64,000 bases of DNA from Cryoendolithus antarcticus (Eukaryota > Ascomycota > Dothideomycetes > Cladosporiales > Cladosporiaceae): positions 186,001-250,000 of the forward strand of contig NAJO01000052.1 in assembly GCA_002077065.1 (NCBI GenBank). Reading direction: 5' to 3'. Within the stretch, counting starts at the first letter, position 1. Each line of letters begins with the position of its first letter. The notes beneath the pieces are model-generated. The model was not told the DNA's origin. It worked only from the letters and a program-made list of their open reading frames with translations, and did not search any database. Made by a program: the position numbers and the translations under genes. Below are positions 43,837 through 54,320 of the stretch, one piece after another.

Positions 43837-45126
43837 ATGCCCGGCCGGACACTGCCAACACTGCCCACCGCGGATGTCGCCTCCCACAACACATCCGCCT
43901 CCTGCTATGTCACAGTCGGCACGAAAGTGTACGACATCACACCCTTTCTCGACGACCACCCAGGAGGCGGCGAGCTGATAGTCGAATATGGCGGCAAAGA
44001 TGTCACAGACATCATGCAGGACGAGGTCTCGCACACGCACAGCGAGAGCGCGTGGGAAATCCTGGATGATCACCTGATTGGCTTCGTGGCAGGCGAGAAA
44101 GTCATAGATGCAGTGGTCAAGAGCGACGACCCGTTCGCGATCGTGCCGCTGGAGCCTGGTAGCACGGAGAAGGGCATGATGGAGCTGGAGAGCGGAGGTG
44201 CAGGAGAGGAAGTGAGGAAGCGAGAGGAGGTGAGCAAGTTCGGCGAGGAGCAGGCTGAGAAAGCAGTGTATGAGAATACTGGCTTGAGCTCAGCAGAGGA
44301 CCTCGACAAGGAGACGGACACGCGCGAAGACTACAAGAAGCACAAGTTTCTGGATCTGGACCGACCGTTGCTGATGCAGGTGTTCAACGGAGGCTTCAGC
44401 AAGCAATTCTACCTCGAGCAGGTCCATCGACCACGGCATTACAAGGGTGGTGCCAGCGCGCCGCTGTTTGGTAATTTCTTGGAGCCATTGAGCAAGACTG
44501 CATGGTATGTTGTACCCACTGTATGGCTACCACCTGTCGCCTACGGAACATATCTCGGATTCACGCACTTCACGCCACTGCAGACGATCTCGTACTGGAT
44601 GCTCGGATTATGTCTGTGGACGCTGGTCGAGTACGGACTGCATCGATGCCTCTTCCATGTAGACCATTACATGCCCGACAACCGCTTCGCAATCACGGCG
44701 CACTTTTTGCTACACGGCATTCACCACTACCTACCCATGGACCGTCTACGACTAGTGATGCCTCCGACGCTGTTCGTCGCACTGGCGCTTCCATTCTGGA
44801 AGCTGGCCCACACCGTCTTCGCGTACGACTGGTATGCTGCGGTGACGGTCTTTTGCGGAGGTATCTTTGGGTATATCGTTTATGACTGCACGCACTACTT
44901 TCTGCACCACAAGAAGTGAGTATCCCGGTCTTCCTATCACTGTGTAACACCGGCTAACCTCGATCATAGCCTCCCATCATATTACCGCGAAATCAAGAAG
45001 TATCACCTCCAGCACCACTTCGCCGACTACGAGAATGGCTTTGGTGTGACAAGTCGTTTCTGGGACCGCATCTTCGGTACCGAGCTAGCGCCACCGCCGA
45101 TGCCGAAGGTCATGAAGGCTGTGTAG
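43837..45126 (+). CDS. SCS7: Sphingolipid/ceramide alpha-hydroxylase (fatty acid 2-hydroxylase)
   Basis: Exons 43837-44915 and 44970-45126 join in frame over a 54-nt intron (GTGAGT...TAG), giving 411 aa. The N-terminal cytochrome b5 domain has the heme motif DDHPGGGELIVEYGGKDVTD (His41) and the second His in the HTHSESAWEIL loop. A Glu-rich linker (115-155) follows. The membrane hydroxylase domain has four TM-like helices and the di-iron His boxes HRCLFHVDH, HFLLHGIHHYLPMD, HYFLHHK and YHLQHHFADYENGFGVTS. Scs7/FA2H hydroxylates the very-long-chain fatty acid of ceramide and inositol-phosphoceramide in the ER. Length and order match yeast Scs7 (384 aa) with a slightly longer linker. Confidence 0.96.
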
Positions 45127-46111
45127 AGGTGCCTGAGCGGCTGCATCTCCCACGAGTGTGCTGTATGCGTGACCCAGCAACTGATCACACTATATGGTCC
45201 TGAGGATTGAAGAGCGCTCCTCTGGCTATTGGAACCTTAGCATGGCGCAGGCGCATGTGCATTACGGCAACCGGGCAGGAAGGGCATGCGGATTGTGCCT
45301 ATGACGGCGGTTGAGTGTATAGAACCAGTAGATAATCTGTAATGTATCCTATCGAAACTCTTTCCTTCGCACCTTGCTGGTATCAGCAGCAAGCTCCGCG
45401 AGTGCAGTTCTCCCGTCATCAGTGGAACCCAAGACCTACCTTCTACTTCCTGCGATTGCCATGGCGCTGATCGAGAGCTCGTGAGATCGATTCAGCTTTG
45501 TCCGTTCGGTTCAGCATACTAGAGACCGATATCAGACTGCTGCATGCTTCGTTGCTCTCCAATACCTCAGTCGCCTTCAGATGATCCGTGCTAGGTCCAC
45601 CCAAGTACCCTCAGCCTTGCTATCGTATCGTCTACCTCCCAGCGCTGGGTTAGCAGAATCCAAATGCCTTCCTTCGCGCGACCCGCGTCCTCCACTCTAG
45701 AAACCTGGATCAGTGCAGGCAAGGAACCTAGAATCTGTACCAAGTGCGCATAAGTCCTGGCGCATTCTACGTTTATGCCCACCGCAGTATTGCGACGAAA
45801 GATGGCCATGGAATTTACGATGCCAACAAAGAGCTCCCAGAGCAGAAGATAGACTGCATGATCCATCGCCGCGAGTATCGCATTGTTTCTGACCGGACCC
45901 AGGTGACTGACATCTTCGTGCCGCTGTCTTGTAAGGTCGTGGACCTGAGATTCCGTGCCATGCGGACGTCGGAGGATGACGATAGTGTTGAGCCTGACAT
46001 GGTTGATATCGAAGTGGCGTTGCGTGGTGACAGGGAGAAGTTGAGGTGGTGTATTGGCCATTCGAGAGCACGGATGTTTGTGCAACTTTTGAGAGGCGGC
46101 CAATATGGTGT
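45127..46111. other. Intergenic or alternative HET 3' end
   Basis: A 241-codon minus-strand frame (45591-46316) overlaps the end of the HET frame and reads protein-like in places (WILLTQRWEVDDTIARLRVL). A plus-strand frame (45744-46121) overlaps it. I could not find an intron linking the minus frame to the HET gene, so the true 3' end of that gene may lie here. Confidence 0.35.
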
Positions 46112-48197
46112 CTATTTGTAGTTGATCGACTGCCTCTTGAGATGGCGATAGTAGATCATCGCAGATGGGAAAACCAACCCACGATTCAGCGGTCCTCCCC
46201 GGCGATGCCTGTGCCAGATCCTGCGGCCACAGGGTGATTGCTGACTGGCTGCGTGCACTTTCTCTACACGTGGTGACGGCGGATGATCTCCAGAGAGCGA
46301 AAGACTTGCCGTACAAGAAGCTAGCGACACGACTGGGAATACCGCAGACTGGTCTACCATTGGCGACGATCCCTTAGCAAGTGCATGCGTAGATGAATTC
46401 CCAAAATTCCAGCTTGGACCGGAACCCACGTAATTCCGGGACAGACTGCTCTCTGCCCGTGCGGTTGATGGACCAGGACGAGAAAATTCAATTGCGAAAC
46501 GCATCATTTCCTCATACTCAGCCAGGTCGTCTGGACCACTGCCGAAGACGGCCCATAGAAGCTCAGCTCCGGTGAGTGTGCTGTCGGAGAAGGCTATTGG
46601 TTGACCTGAGTATCGAAACGACAAGCTGACCCCAGACCTCCGCCCAGCGCGTATGGGCTCGACATCTGAATGGAATCGCCTACCGCCGCTGCTAAGCCAT
46701 GCTCGTACTGCATTTGCACAGACATCGGGTACGCCAAATGCCTTAAGGAGCAGCCAGCAGGATTCGCGCGCATCAGACCTTACTTCAGAGGCGTGACGCC
46801 GGCTCTCTTGTACAGCTTTGATGAGCACGTCTTTCTGCGTGAGGTCGTAATCTGGACATACGCTGCGAAGCGAATGGTCGGGCGGTAGTAGCCCGAGTAG
46901 CGCAAATAGCTTGTCTCGAGGATCTGAACACTGCGCATTCTCGAACGTCACGAGCAGAGACCCAAGAGGCGCATGCAGACTGCCCTTGACAGCCCGGAAC
47001 GACGAGCGCAGGGCTAGAGATTGATATGCGGGACTTTGTTGCAGCTGTGCGCCGTCAGCCTGCGCAACCAGGCTTGCGAAAGATTCGACTGAAATGATGT
47101 GCTTGCCACACAAGAAGAACAAATGAGCAGGCACAAGCAGTCTGGGATGAATCAGTCAGTGCGACATGGAATCGAAGTCTCGTAGAGGTCCGAAAGCGCC
47201 TGTCTCGAGATCGACTACACAACCCATTGCATCTTGACCTCCAAGCCGTCGAAAGTAAGAAGCGCACTTCCCACAGTAAGCTTGTAGTGATCTGTGTCTC
47301 TCGAAAGCGCTTGAATGAGTGGTCTGCTTGTCGCGGTGTAGTATTCCGAACCATGGGCACTTCCAGGACTTCGAAGGAAACATCAGACTCGCATGGGGGT
47401 GAGACTTACTCTTGAGCGCACCACATTCGAGTGAAGTTCTTCGCGGTGGAAAGTCGTCTGACCACCTTGGAAAGTCTTCTATCCATCCGTCCATGAGGTG
47501 TCTGTTGATAATCTGCTCTCTCATTCACGGCACCCTTCTCTGGCGGTAAGTCGACAGCCTCCACCATCCACATATCGAGATCGGGAGGTACCAGGAGGTA
47601 TGCATAAAATTCATCGAGCACCGCAGAGTCGTGTTCACTGAGTTGTCCAGTCCACGCGAACACACTGGCAGCATCAGCGTATATATCCCTCATGATCCGC
47701 ACCTGGCGATTGCGCTCGATGATGTTCGTCTGATCTATGCATTGGGCATCGACCCAGAAGCGAGTGGCCGTCGGAAGCTGATTACTGTGCAAACGCGAGC
47801 CGGAGGAGTCGGCCACCAACGTTCGCCTAGACGGCCACGCTTGTGAGGTGCGTACAAATACCCGAAGCCGGCACAGAGCGGCGTAGAGGTTGGCTTGTAT
47901 TGAGACATGCTTCCCATTGATGCTCACTGTCTTCTGGTCGACAGCATCGCCCCACACGTAGCTTAGCGCAATGTACGCTGGCGCCGAGCTGCGTGTATAG
48001 GTGGCACGTTCCAACATCAGAAGGACAGAGTCAGCTTCGTCACGTGTCGACTCCGTTGCTGCGAAGCACAATAACCGTATCTCGTTCTCGCTAAGTTCCA
48101 CTTCTGGTGACCGGCTAGGCTGCTCCTTTGGGGCGGAACGGAAGAAAGCTCGCATCGTATCGCCGCGCGCGAATGGACGACGCAGTAATCTGTACAT
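46112..48197 (-). CDS. HET-domain (heterokaryon incompatibility) protein
   Basis: Exon 1 is 48197-47410, exon 2 is 47141-46112, for 605 aa. The 268-nt intron (GTAAGT...CCCAG) is long for this genome, but joining over it restores the expected HET sequence: FTRMWCAQE continues LLVPAHLFFLCGKHIISVES. HET motifs: YIALSYVWGD near 75-84, VSINGKHVSIQANLYAALCR, FWVDAQCIDQTNIIERNRQV near 147-166, MRDIYADAASVFAWTGQ, and DPRDKLFALLGLLPPDHSLR in exon 2. HET proteins trigger cell death on non-self fusion when paired with a partner allele; no such partner (NLR, SNARE-type) is adjacent. The C-terminal 150 residues in this frame are Ser/Arg-rich and doubtful. Confidence 0.78.
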
Positions 48198-48936
48198 GAT
48201 CTGCGCAGTCGGAAGAGCGACGGAGAACGTCAGCTAGCTGGTCTCCGGTTGTACTGCATGTGCCGCTTAGCCCAGCCATGCCCTGTCTGCCATATCCGAA
48301 AACACTGCATTGGGATCAGTTGAATTATCGTCAATCTTGACTCGCGTCCAGGGAAGATGCTGAGGGTCATACGTAGGTCCTTACAAGCTGATAAAGATTG
48401 TACTACAGAACAAAGTGGCCACCATCTCGCCTATGATAGGCTCTCAGTCTGGAGCATTTGGTTTTGTGAGTGTAGAAATGTTGGAACCCTGGCACGGGCG
48501 CCGATTCCGACTGGATTGAATTGAAAGGTCTGGAAAGAGAAGAGGGATAATAACAACTATGTTGTATTCGAGAGGGGACATGCCATGTTGTGAGGAGGCT
48601 GAAGCTGAAGGCGCCTGAAGAGCTCTTTGAGTATGCGTGCCATCACGCCACCACCTCAAGCACGCGCTGGTGGCGCATGCTGTATCTAGACCCAGCATTA
48701 TGGGCGCGATCTGGACACGCTCGCAGCGCAGTTAACATCCCGCAAAGTTGGTGGTGCTATCAGAGCGTCACATCTGGTGTAGAAGAGATCGAACCACGAA
48801 GTTCAACTCCTTTCAGGGAGAAGGTCACGTGCGCGCCAAGAAAGAAGCCCACCTCGAATCTCGAATTCGGCGTAGACGACGACGCTTTGCCGCGATCAGA
48901 CTTGCACATCTGTACATCCTCACACATACCGCAAAG
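48198..48936. other. Divergent promoter of HET and RPS25 genes
   Basis: 739 bp with overlapping short frames only. No gene called. Confidence 0.45.
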
Positions 48937-49413
48937 ATGGTGCGCATTACCGCTCGTTCTACTTGTCTGAGAGTGCCGTACTGACAATTTCTGAAGGCAC
49001 CCGCAGCAACCGGCGGAAAGAAGCAGAAGAAGAAGTGGTCCAAGGGAAAGGGTATGCGCCACCATACACTGCCCACCACCCCCATCACCACCCACTAACG
49101 CTTCCTCCCTCCAACAGTGAAGGACAAGGCCGTCCACGCCGTCACCCTCGACAAGGCAACCGGCGAGAAGCTCGCCAAGGATGTCCAGTCATACCGCCTC
49201 GTCACAGTCGCAGTCCTCGTCGACAGATTGAAGATCAATGGCTCATTGGCACGGCAAGCGCTGAAGGATCTGGAGGAGAAGGGCACGATCAAGAAGGTTG
49301 TGGGACACAGCTCAGGGAACATCTACAGTGAGTGGCGCGTACCGGAGAGGATGGGCGGGAGAGGAGACCGCAAAACTAACAAATCTACAGCGCGCGCAGT
49401 GGGTGGCGATTAG
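48937..49413 (+). CDS. RPS25: 40S ribosomal protein S25 (eS25)
   Basis: Four exons: 48937-48939 (the ATG alone), 48997-49051, 49118-49327 and 49391-49413, giving 96 aa. Intron 1 starts directly after the start codon (ATG|GTGCGC) and ends TACTGACAATTTCTGAAG. The others are GTATGC...ACAG and GTGAGT...ACAG. The protein reads M-APAATGGKKQKKKWSKGKV, then DKATGEKLAKDVQSYRLVTV, LVDRLKINGSLARQALKDLE and IKKVVGHSSGNIYTRAVGGD, the eS25 winged-helix protein of the small subunit head. A direct reading from the ATG hits stops in intron 1, so this gene is easy to mis-start. No other upstream in-frame Met precedes APAATGG. Confidence 0.96.
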
Positions 49414-49922
49414 ACGGGCGGAAGGCGGAATGGTTGAGGTGATGTGAGGGAGTGCTTGGTGATGGGTCCTATGGCGCATGGATGGCTGTAACTCGGAGAA
49501 CTGAGCAGCCGACTTTTACCTTACACATCGAACAAATCCCGAACCATTGTTTCCAATTCGAAATTTACTTCGATCTTACATTTGCGTGTATGCGAACGCA
49601 TGTTTCCAACTCAGTGCTGATTGGGAAGTACTGATGATGGGTTGTTCCATCACGTACGACAAACCCTGGACACGCATGCTAGGCCCATTTCCACTCCAAC
49701 TCACCGCGCACCTCCGTAATAATGAACAGGCTTGGGCAATGGGCAAAAGCCTACGATGCTATATTGGAAAGAGCGACATCCAAGTCATGTACTAGCTGTA
49801 GTTTCGGATACTTGGCAAATGAAGGTGAGCAGGGGCAGAGAGTATTCCGTGAAAGCGGACTAAACAAAAGAGAAAACCACTCACCTCACTAAGTACGCAT
49901 ACTTACCTCCCAGTAAAGTCTA
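49414..49922. other. Convergent 3' flanks
   Basis: Lies between the stops of RPS25 (plus) and the HMG-box gene (minus). No gene or RNA seen. Confidence 0.45.
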
Positions 49923-51488
49923 CTACTTCGGCGGCCACACTCCATACAGCTGCACCTCCTCTCCGTCTTTTCCAGGCGACAGACTCTTCGACCTCGTCCG
50001 CATCGCAGGCCCTCCATCACCATGGACAGCACCCTCCGGCAATGCCGTCGCCAAACTCCCACTGCCATCGCCAGCGAAGAGAGCCGGATCTAGAAGTGCC
50101 GGGTCAAACGGCGACAGTGACTTCGCCCTCGTATTGGCGGACGGAGGACCGTTGTTGAGCGGCCGGCCGACGTAAGGCGAGAAGGACTCTGTGGACGGCA
50201 ATGGCACATCTGGAAATAGGCTGCGTATCACCCGGTCGGCTTCAGCAGGTGTGGCTTGGAACTCTGAGCCGTCAAACTCGGGGGTATTGCCCATGCGTAC
50301 GTCGCCTTGTGGGGGCTGTTGTTGCCTGTTTGCCTGGGTCGTGCCGGGTTGCGTGCTAGCGTACGGGTTGGCGCTGGGATGCGGTACGCCGTATTGCGGG
50401 ATACCGTACTGTGTGGCGCCATATTGTGGGCCGTTGTGCTGAGAACCGCCGTACTGTGCAACGCCATACTGAGTCGTGCCGTATGGCTGCGCTGGTGTGC
50501 CAGCCATGCCACCCATACCTCCTCGCAGGGCAGGAGGAGGTGCGGCGCCAGCAAGAAGAATGCCTCTTTGAAGTCTCAGCTGCTCGCAGTTTGTAGCGAA
50601 AGCACCACACTGACACTGCGCATCACCGAAGTCCAGCCTCGTCTTTTCGCCGGGCTTGAAATGGTAATCTGGATGTTCGATCTCCTGCTGCGCCTTCTTC
50701 TCCTCGTACTTGTGTTGTCACTTTGCTTCCTCAGTCGCGCCCATGGCCTTCCAGGCAGCGCTAGCATTGCCAGAAACAGCCGACTGAACTGCGCCCTTCG
50801 TAGCTTTTGCAGCGTAATCTGTGCGGAAAAGGATACAGGCGTTCTGAACCCTGGGAACAATGTCATTCTTCGCCTCCAGCGTTGACTCGCATTTGCATTT
50901 ACTGTAAGTGGTCGATTCAAGATCGCTCAGGCTCACCATGCCGAGGGTCAGAGTTTGGACTTGACCTTGAATGGAGTCCTGACGAGGCCGCTTACCCGGA
51001 CGCTGCACTGTAGCGTTGTCAATCTCTCTTATCTTACGCTTCTTGTTGGGTCTGCCTTGAGGAGCTGGCATCATGATCGGTGGAGCAGGAAATGCGCCAA
51101 ATATTCCGCCGAAAGGGGTAGCGGTCTGCACACCCTCCATTGGTGTGAGTGGGGGCGGAGAGCAAGGGATGCAATACCCAATACCAGGCCTATAGTGTGG
51201 TTGCGCGGGTAGCTGATCAGGCCTGTAATGGTCCAGCAATCGGAACCATTTAATGTCAGGATGGTAGGACTTGTCAGCCGGTAGAGGTAGGCCAGTAGCA
51301 GTCATGGGCGTGATTGGCTGCAGGTTCGCTGCGACCGGCTGGGCCTGTGGAGAGTTAGCAGGGTCTGCTAGGTTAGCATCTGCGGGAGGGTCGTTCATAC
51401 CGGCAAAGGGATTGGCTTCGATGTCGGGATTTTCAGCCATGAATTGCTCCATGTCGAAGTCAGGCAGATCTGCTCCCTGATGCGCCAT
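49923..51488 (-). pseudogene. HMG-box protein interrupted by one in-frame UGA
   Basis: The frame from Met at 51488 is open to 49923 except for a single TGA at 50720-50718 (codon 257). Upstream: acidic N-terminus, Pro-rich middle, nuclear-signal-like PNKKRKIREID and GKRPRQ, then the HMG box VPRVQNACILFRTDYAAK (about 211-228) and AWKAMGATEEAK up to the stop. Directly downstream in the same frame: QHKYEEKKAQQEIEHPDYHF, the last helix of an HMG box, then a Cys-containing segment and a Tyr-Gly-Gln-rich tail (TQYGIPQYGVPHPS). In HMG boxes a Trp or aromatic residue stands where the TGA is, so TGG changed to TGA is the simplest history. A 256-aa product would lack helix 3; read-through would give 521 residues. 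It could also be a sequence error. Confidence 0.75.
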
Positions 51489-53089
51489 GCTTGCTCGCAT
51501 TGCTGGAGAGGTGTCGAACAGAAATGCAGAGAACGTGTACCAGACACTTGGAAAAGGCGCAATCGAGGAGGAACAGTAGCAGAAGGGACTGCAGGCCGAA
51601 GCCATCACATCTAGAACGTCGTAGGAAGTATGCTACGACGTCTTTGTTGGCTTCCAGGCATTGTCTGCATTGTTGCCGTTGTTCGACTCCGCCTGCGCCT
51701 TTGATAAACGTGAGCAGACGTGAAGGAATAAAGGGAGTGAAGACTTGAGAGCGAGGAGACTTGAACAAAGAACACGATGGTTGGTTGTGCTACATAGTGT
51801 GCAGGGCTATAGGAACTATGTGAAGAGCGAGCAACCAAGGTGTCTACTGGTGTTACTGACCCGAGCGAAGCATGAGCACGTTGCAAGAAACGCATGGCGA
51901 TCGGACAGCGCTTCAACGAAGCCCCTGAAAAGCAACGCTAGGAGGTTCGGGCTGAAGGGGTAGAGCCTGTGATCGACTTGTCAGTCAACGTTCCCACGCA
52001 ATAGAGCTGAAGTGATGAAGAGGTATGGAGCCGAGTCAGAAGGTCTCTAAGGATTAAATCGACATTGTGTTTTCTGAACAGGTCTGTGAAAATCGCATAT
52101 TCTCATCTTGTAGCGTGGGAGGGCTGGGCAGGGAGGAGCAGTACGTACCCAGTCTGAGCGCTCGCGTGAGTTCGAGAAAGCCATGAAGTCGTCGGCTGCG
52201 AGCGGCGTCGCGCAATGTCCGCTTTATCTCACCTCTGCCGCAAGACAATCTCAGCACTGATCTCATTCATGAGGTACCAATGAGACAGCCAAGGTTATTC
52301 GAACACCTATGGCAATGCGATCCCCTGACCGCGGGCGATTCCCTTATACTGTTGTGTCCACAGTCACAGGAGCAGCTCAGCGATGCGCAGCGGCGCCGAG
52401 GAGGCTTGCTTTGCTCGCCTGGTGGCCATCCAAGTCCAACGCTGTCAGAGGTGTCTCATCAGCACGGACGCATTCGCCGATGTACTCCGGTTCATCGTGG
52501 CAGTCATGCTGAGACGAGCGCCACGCCGGCCGGTGAAGTACAAATGCCTGCCGAGCAGAGGCTGGGTTGGGTAAGTTCCGCTCGCGCTGGCGAGATCGCA
52601 TTACGATCACAGCCATAGGGCGAACGGTCGAGTGATAGGACTCAACGTCGTCGAGCGAACAGTTGCAGATAACGCTGTGGCGGAGCAAGCGATGATCTTC
52701 GACGAGGTGTAAGGAAGAAAATGCAGGAACTGTGAGCTGTGACTTACCGCCAAGATTCATCTACGGCGGGCCAAATGTCCGCTGGCAAGTTCTACCATCG
52801 TACATGTATCTGTAACTCGACTGTATCGACTTCATGCTACTTTCCAAGGTCGCACAACATACCCACGAAGGTAAGATATGACCTCTCTGCGCAATAGACA
52901 ATTGGTTCCGTCGAATATACTCCTATCCAGATTGGAGTATCACTCAGCCACTTGATCTACACTGCATATCGACTACACACACGATTTGATCCTCGACCTG
53001 GTACTGGAACAACATCTCATGTGCACACAGGCGCCTGATGTAACGATTGACTGGAGACTGGAGAAGACCGTTCGTAATAATCAGAGGCG
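51489..53089. other. Gene-poor interval, 1.6 kb
   Basis: Many short overlapping frames (longest 127 codons, 52377-52760 minus); none shows a motif. No repeat seen. Confidence 0.4.
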
Positions 53090-54061
53090 ATGACCTCACT
53101 TTTCTCAGTTCTCAACAGGCTTCTGCCGTTCGCCACACCGGGCACTCCACTCGTTCAGGATCTGGCACATCTTGGCGCCGTCTGCGCATTGCTCTACTTC
53201 GCACCCCACATTCAACAGTGGTGGCAGTCACGACGAGATGCCGATAATACGGGCAACGTTGCTGCACCAAACCCTATATCCACTACGCCGGATCGTCCTC
53301 GGGATCGAGAGGTTGAAACACAGCGTGGTGAAGCAGGCGACGTCCCTACTCCCAATGGCGATGTCGAGCAGCCCATGGATCGCGCAGAGCTAGAGGGAGA
53401 CCACATCGGCGCAGCGCCGGCAGATGCGGAACCTCCGCGTGGCCCTGCCTATGTCCCTCAGCCGACGAATCAGCGCGCAGTCGGAGCCAAGAAGGCCAAA
53501 GCTCTTGCAAAGCGCGACCAACGCCGTGCTCACTTTGAGTTCCTGCGCGAGGAAGGCGAGCGGAAGCGTGCTGAGGATGCCGAGGGCGCTACTGAGAGAG
53601 AGGCGGCACTCACAGCTGAGCGCGAACGACGAAGGGCTGTGGAAGCTGCGATTGAGGCGAAGAAAACGAAGGAACGGGAGGCGAAGCGGGAAGCGGAGAA
53701 GCGAGATAGGGAGGATGAGATCAGACGCAGGGATCTCGCTGTGCTGTTGGTGAAGGAGGGACTGGATGAGTGTGGACGCTGTGACCTTTGGCGGGTCGCA
53801 AGGGCTGTGGGAGGCGAAGTCGACGACGAGTGGGTTGAGAGAATTTTGAAGGCGACTGGGGTGCTTGGGATGAGGGACGGTGTGCTGACTATGGTGACGA
53901 GTGTCGGCTGGGCTGTGAGAGTGAGAGAGCAGGATGTTGCGAAGATGTACCAGGAGGCGATCCAGTCCGATCTTACTGACGAGGAAGGCGCCGTGAGCTT
54001 CGAGCAGCTGGGCGGCGTGTTGGATCGATCACTGCAAAGACCTGCGGCATTAGTAGCATAG
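53090..54061 (+). CDS. Membrane-anchored coiled-coil protein, DDRGK1-like
   Basis: Single 323-aa frame. One N-terminal TM segment (residues 24-42, VQDLAHLGAVCALLYFAPHI), then a disordered acidic/Pro-rich region to about 120. A highly charged coiled coil begins AVGAKKAKALAKRDQRRAHF and continues EFLREEGERKRAEDAEGATE to EKRDREDEIRRR (about 125-220). The last 100 residues form a winged-helix-like domain (DLAVLLVKEGLDECGRCDLW ... GVLTMVTSVGWAVRVREQDV ... VSFEQLGGVLDRSL). The order TM, GAKKAKAL coiled coil, winged helix is that of DDRGK1/UFBP1, an ER-anchored UFMylation adaptor. The literal DDRGK motif is replaced by MRDGVLTM, so the equivalence is inference. Confidence 0.6.
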   Translation: MTSLFSVLNRLLPFATPGTPLVQDLAHLGAVCALLYFAPHIQQWWQSRRDADNTGNVAAPNPISTTPDRPRDREVETQRGEAGDVPTPNGDVEQPMDRAELEGDHIGAAPADAEPPRGPAYVPQPTNQRAVGAKKAKALAKRDQRRAHFEFLREEGERKRAEDAEGATEREAALTAERERRRAVEAAIEAKKTKEREAKREAEKRDREDEIRRRDLAVLLVKEGLDECGRCDLWRVARAVGGEVDDEWVERILKATGVLGMRDGVLTMVTSVGWAVRVREQDVAKMYQEAIQSDLTDEEGAVSFEQLGGVLDRSLQRPAALVA

Positions 54062-54195
54062 CCTATCGATCTCTCATCGACTACCACTCTCACAGCACTA
54101 ATGTGTATGCACAGCTCAAAGCTTCTGTCCTCGTCCGAAACGCATGTCGCTGGAGCGCGAGGAAAAGTGAAGTCATCGCATATTTAGCGCGAGAG

Positions 54196-54208
54196 TTTCG
54201 CGACGCGC
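54196..54208 (+). promoter_or_regulatory. Overlapping SCB/MCB-like cell-cycle elements
   Basis: TTTCGCGACGCGC carries TTTCGCG (SBF/E2F-like) fused to GACGCGC (MBF core ACGCG), 113 bp upstream of the DIF1-like start codon. That is the kind of site expected for a gene controlled at G1/S or by DNA damage. Confidence 0.4.
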
Positions 54209-54320
54209 AGCACTTTACGCCGAAAACCGTCCTCCCAGCCTGCAAACACTTCTAGGACCACTGACATATTACATCCAGCACGAGACCAGGGACTGGAGCG
54301 ATCGCAACGAATTTGCAATC

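Noticed and set aside
45591..46316. 241-codon minus-strand frame after the HET gene
   Set aside because: Looks partly protein-like, but no intron of credible length joins it to the HET frame and no domain is recognisable; left as a possible alternative 3' end.
50718..50720. RIP (C-to-T at CpA) as the cause of the TGA in the HMG gene
   Set aside because: For TGG to TGA the mutated C on the other strand would have been followed by C, not A, which is not the RIP context.
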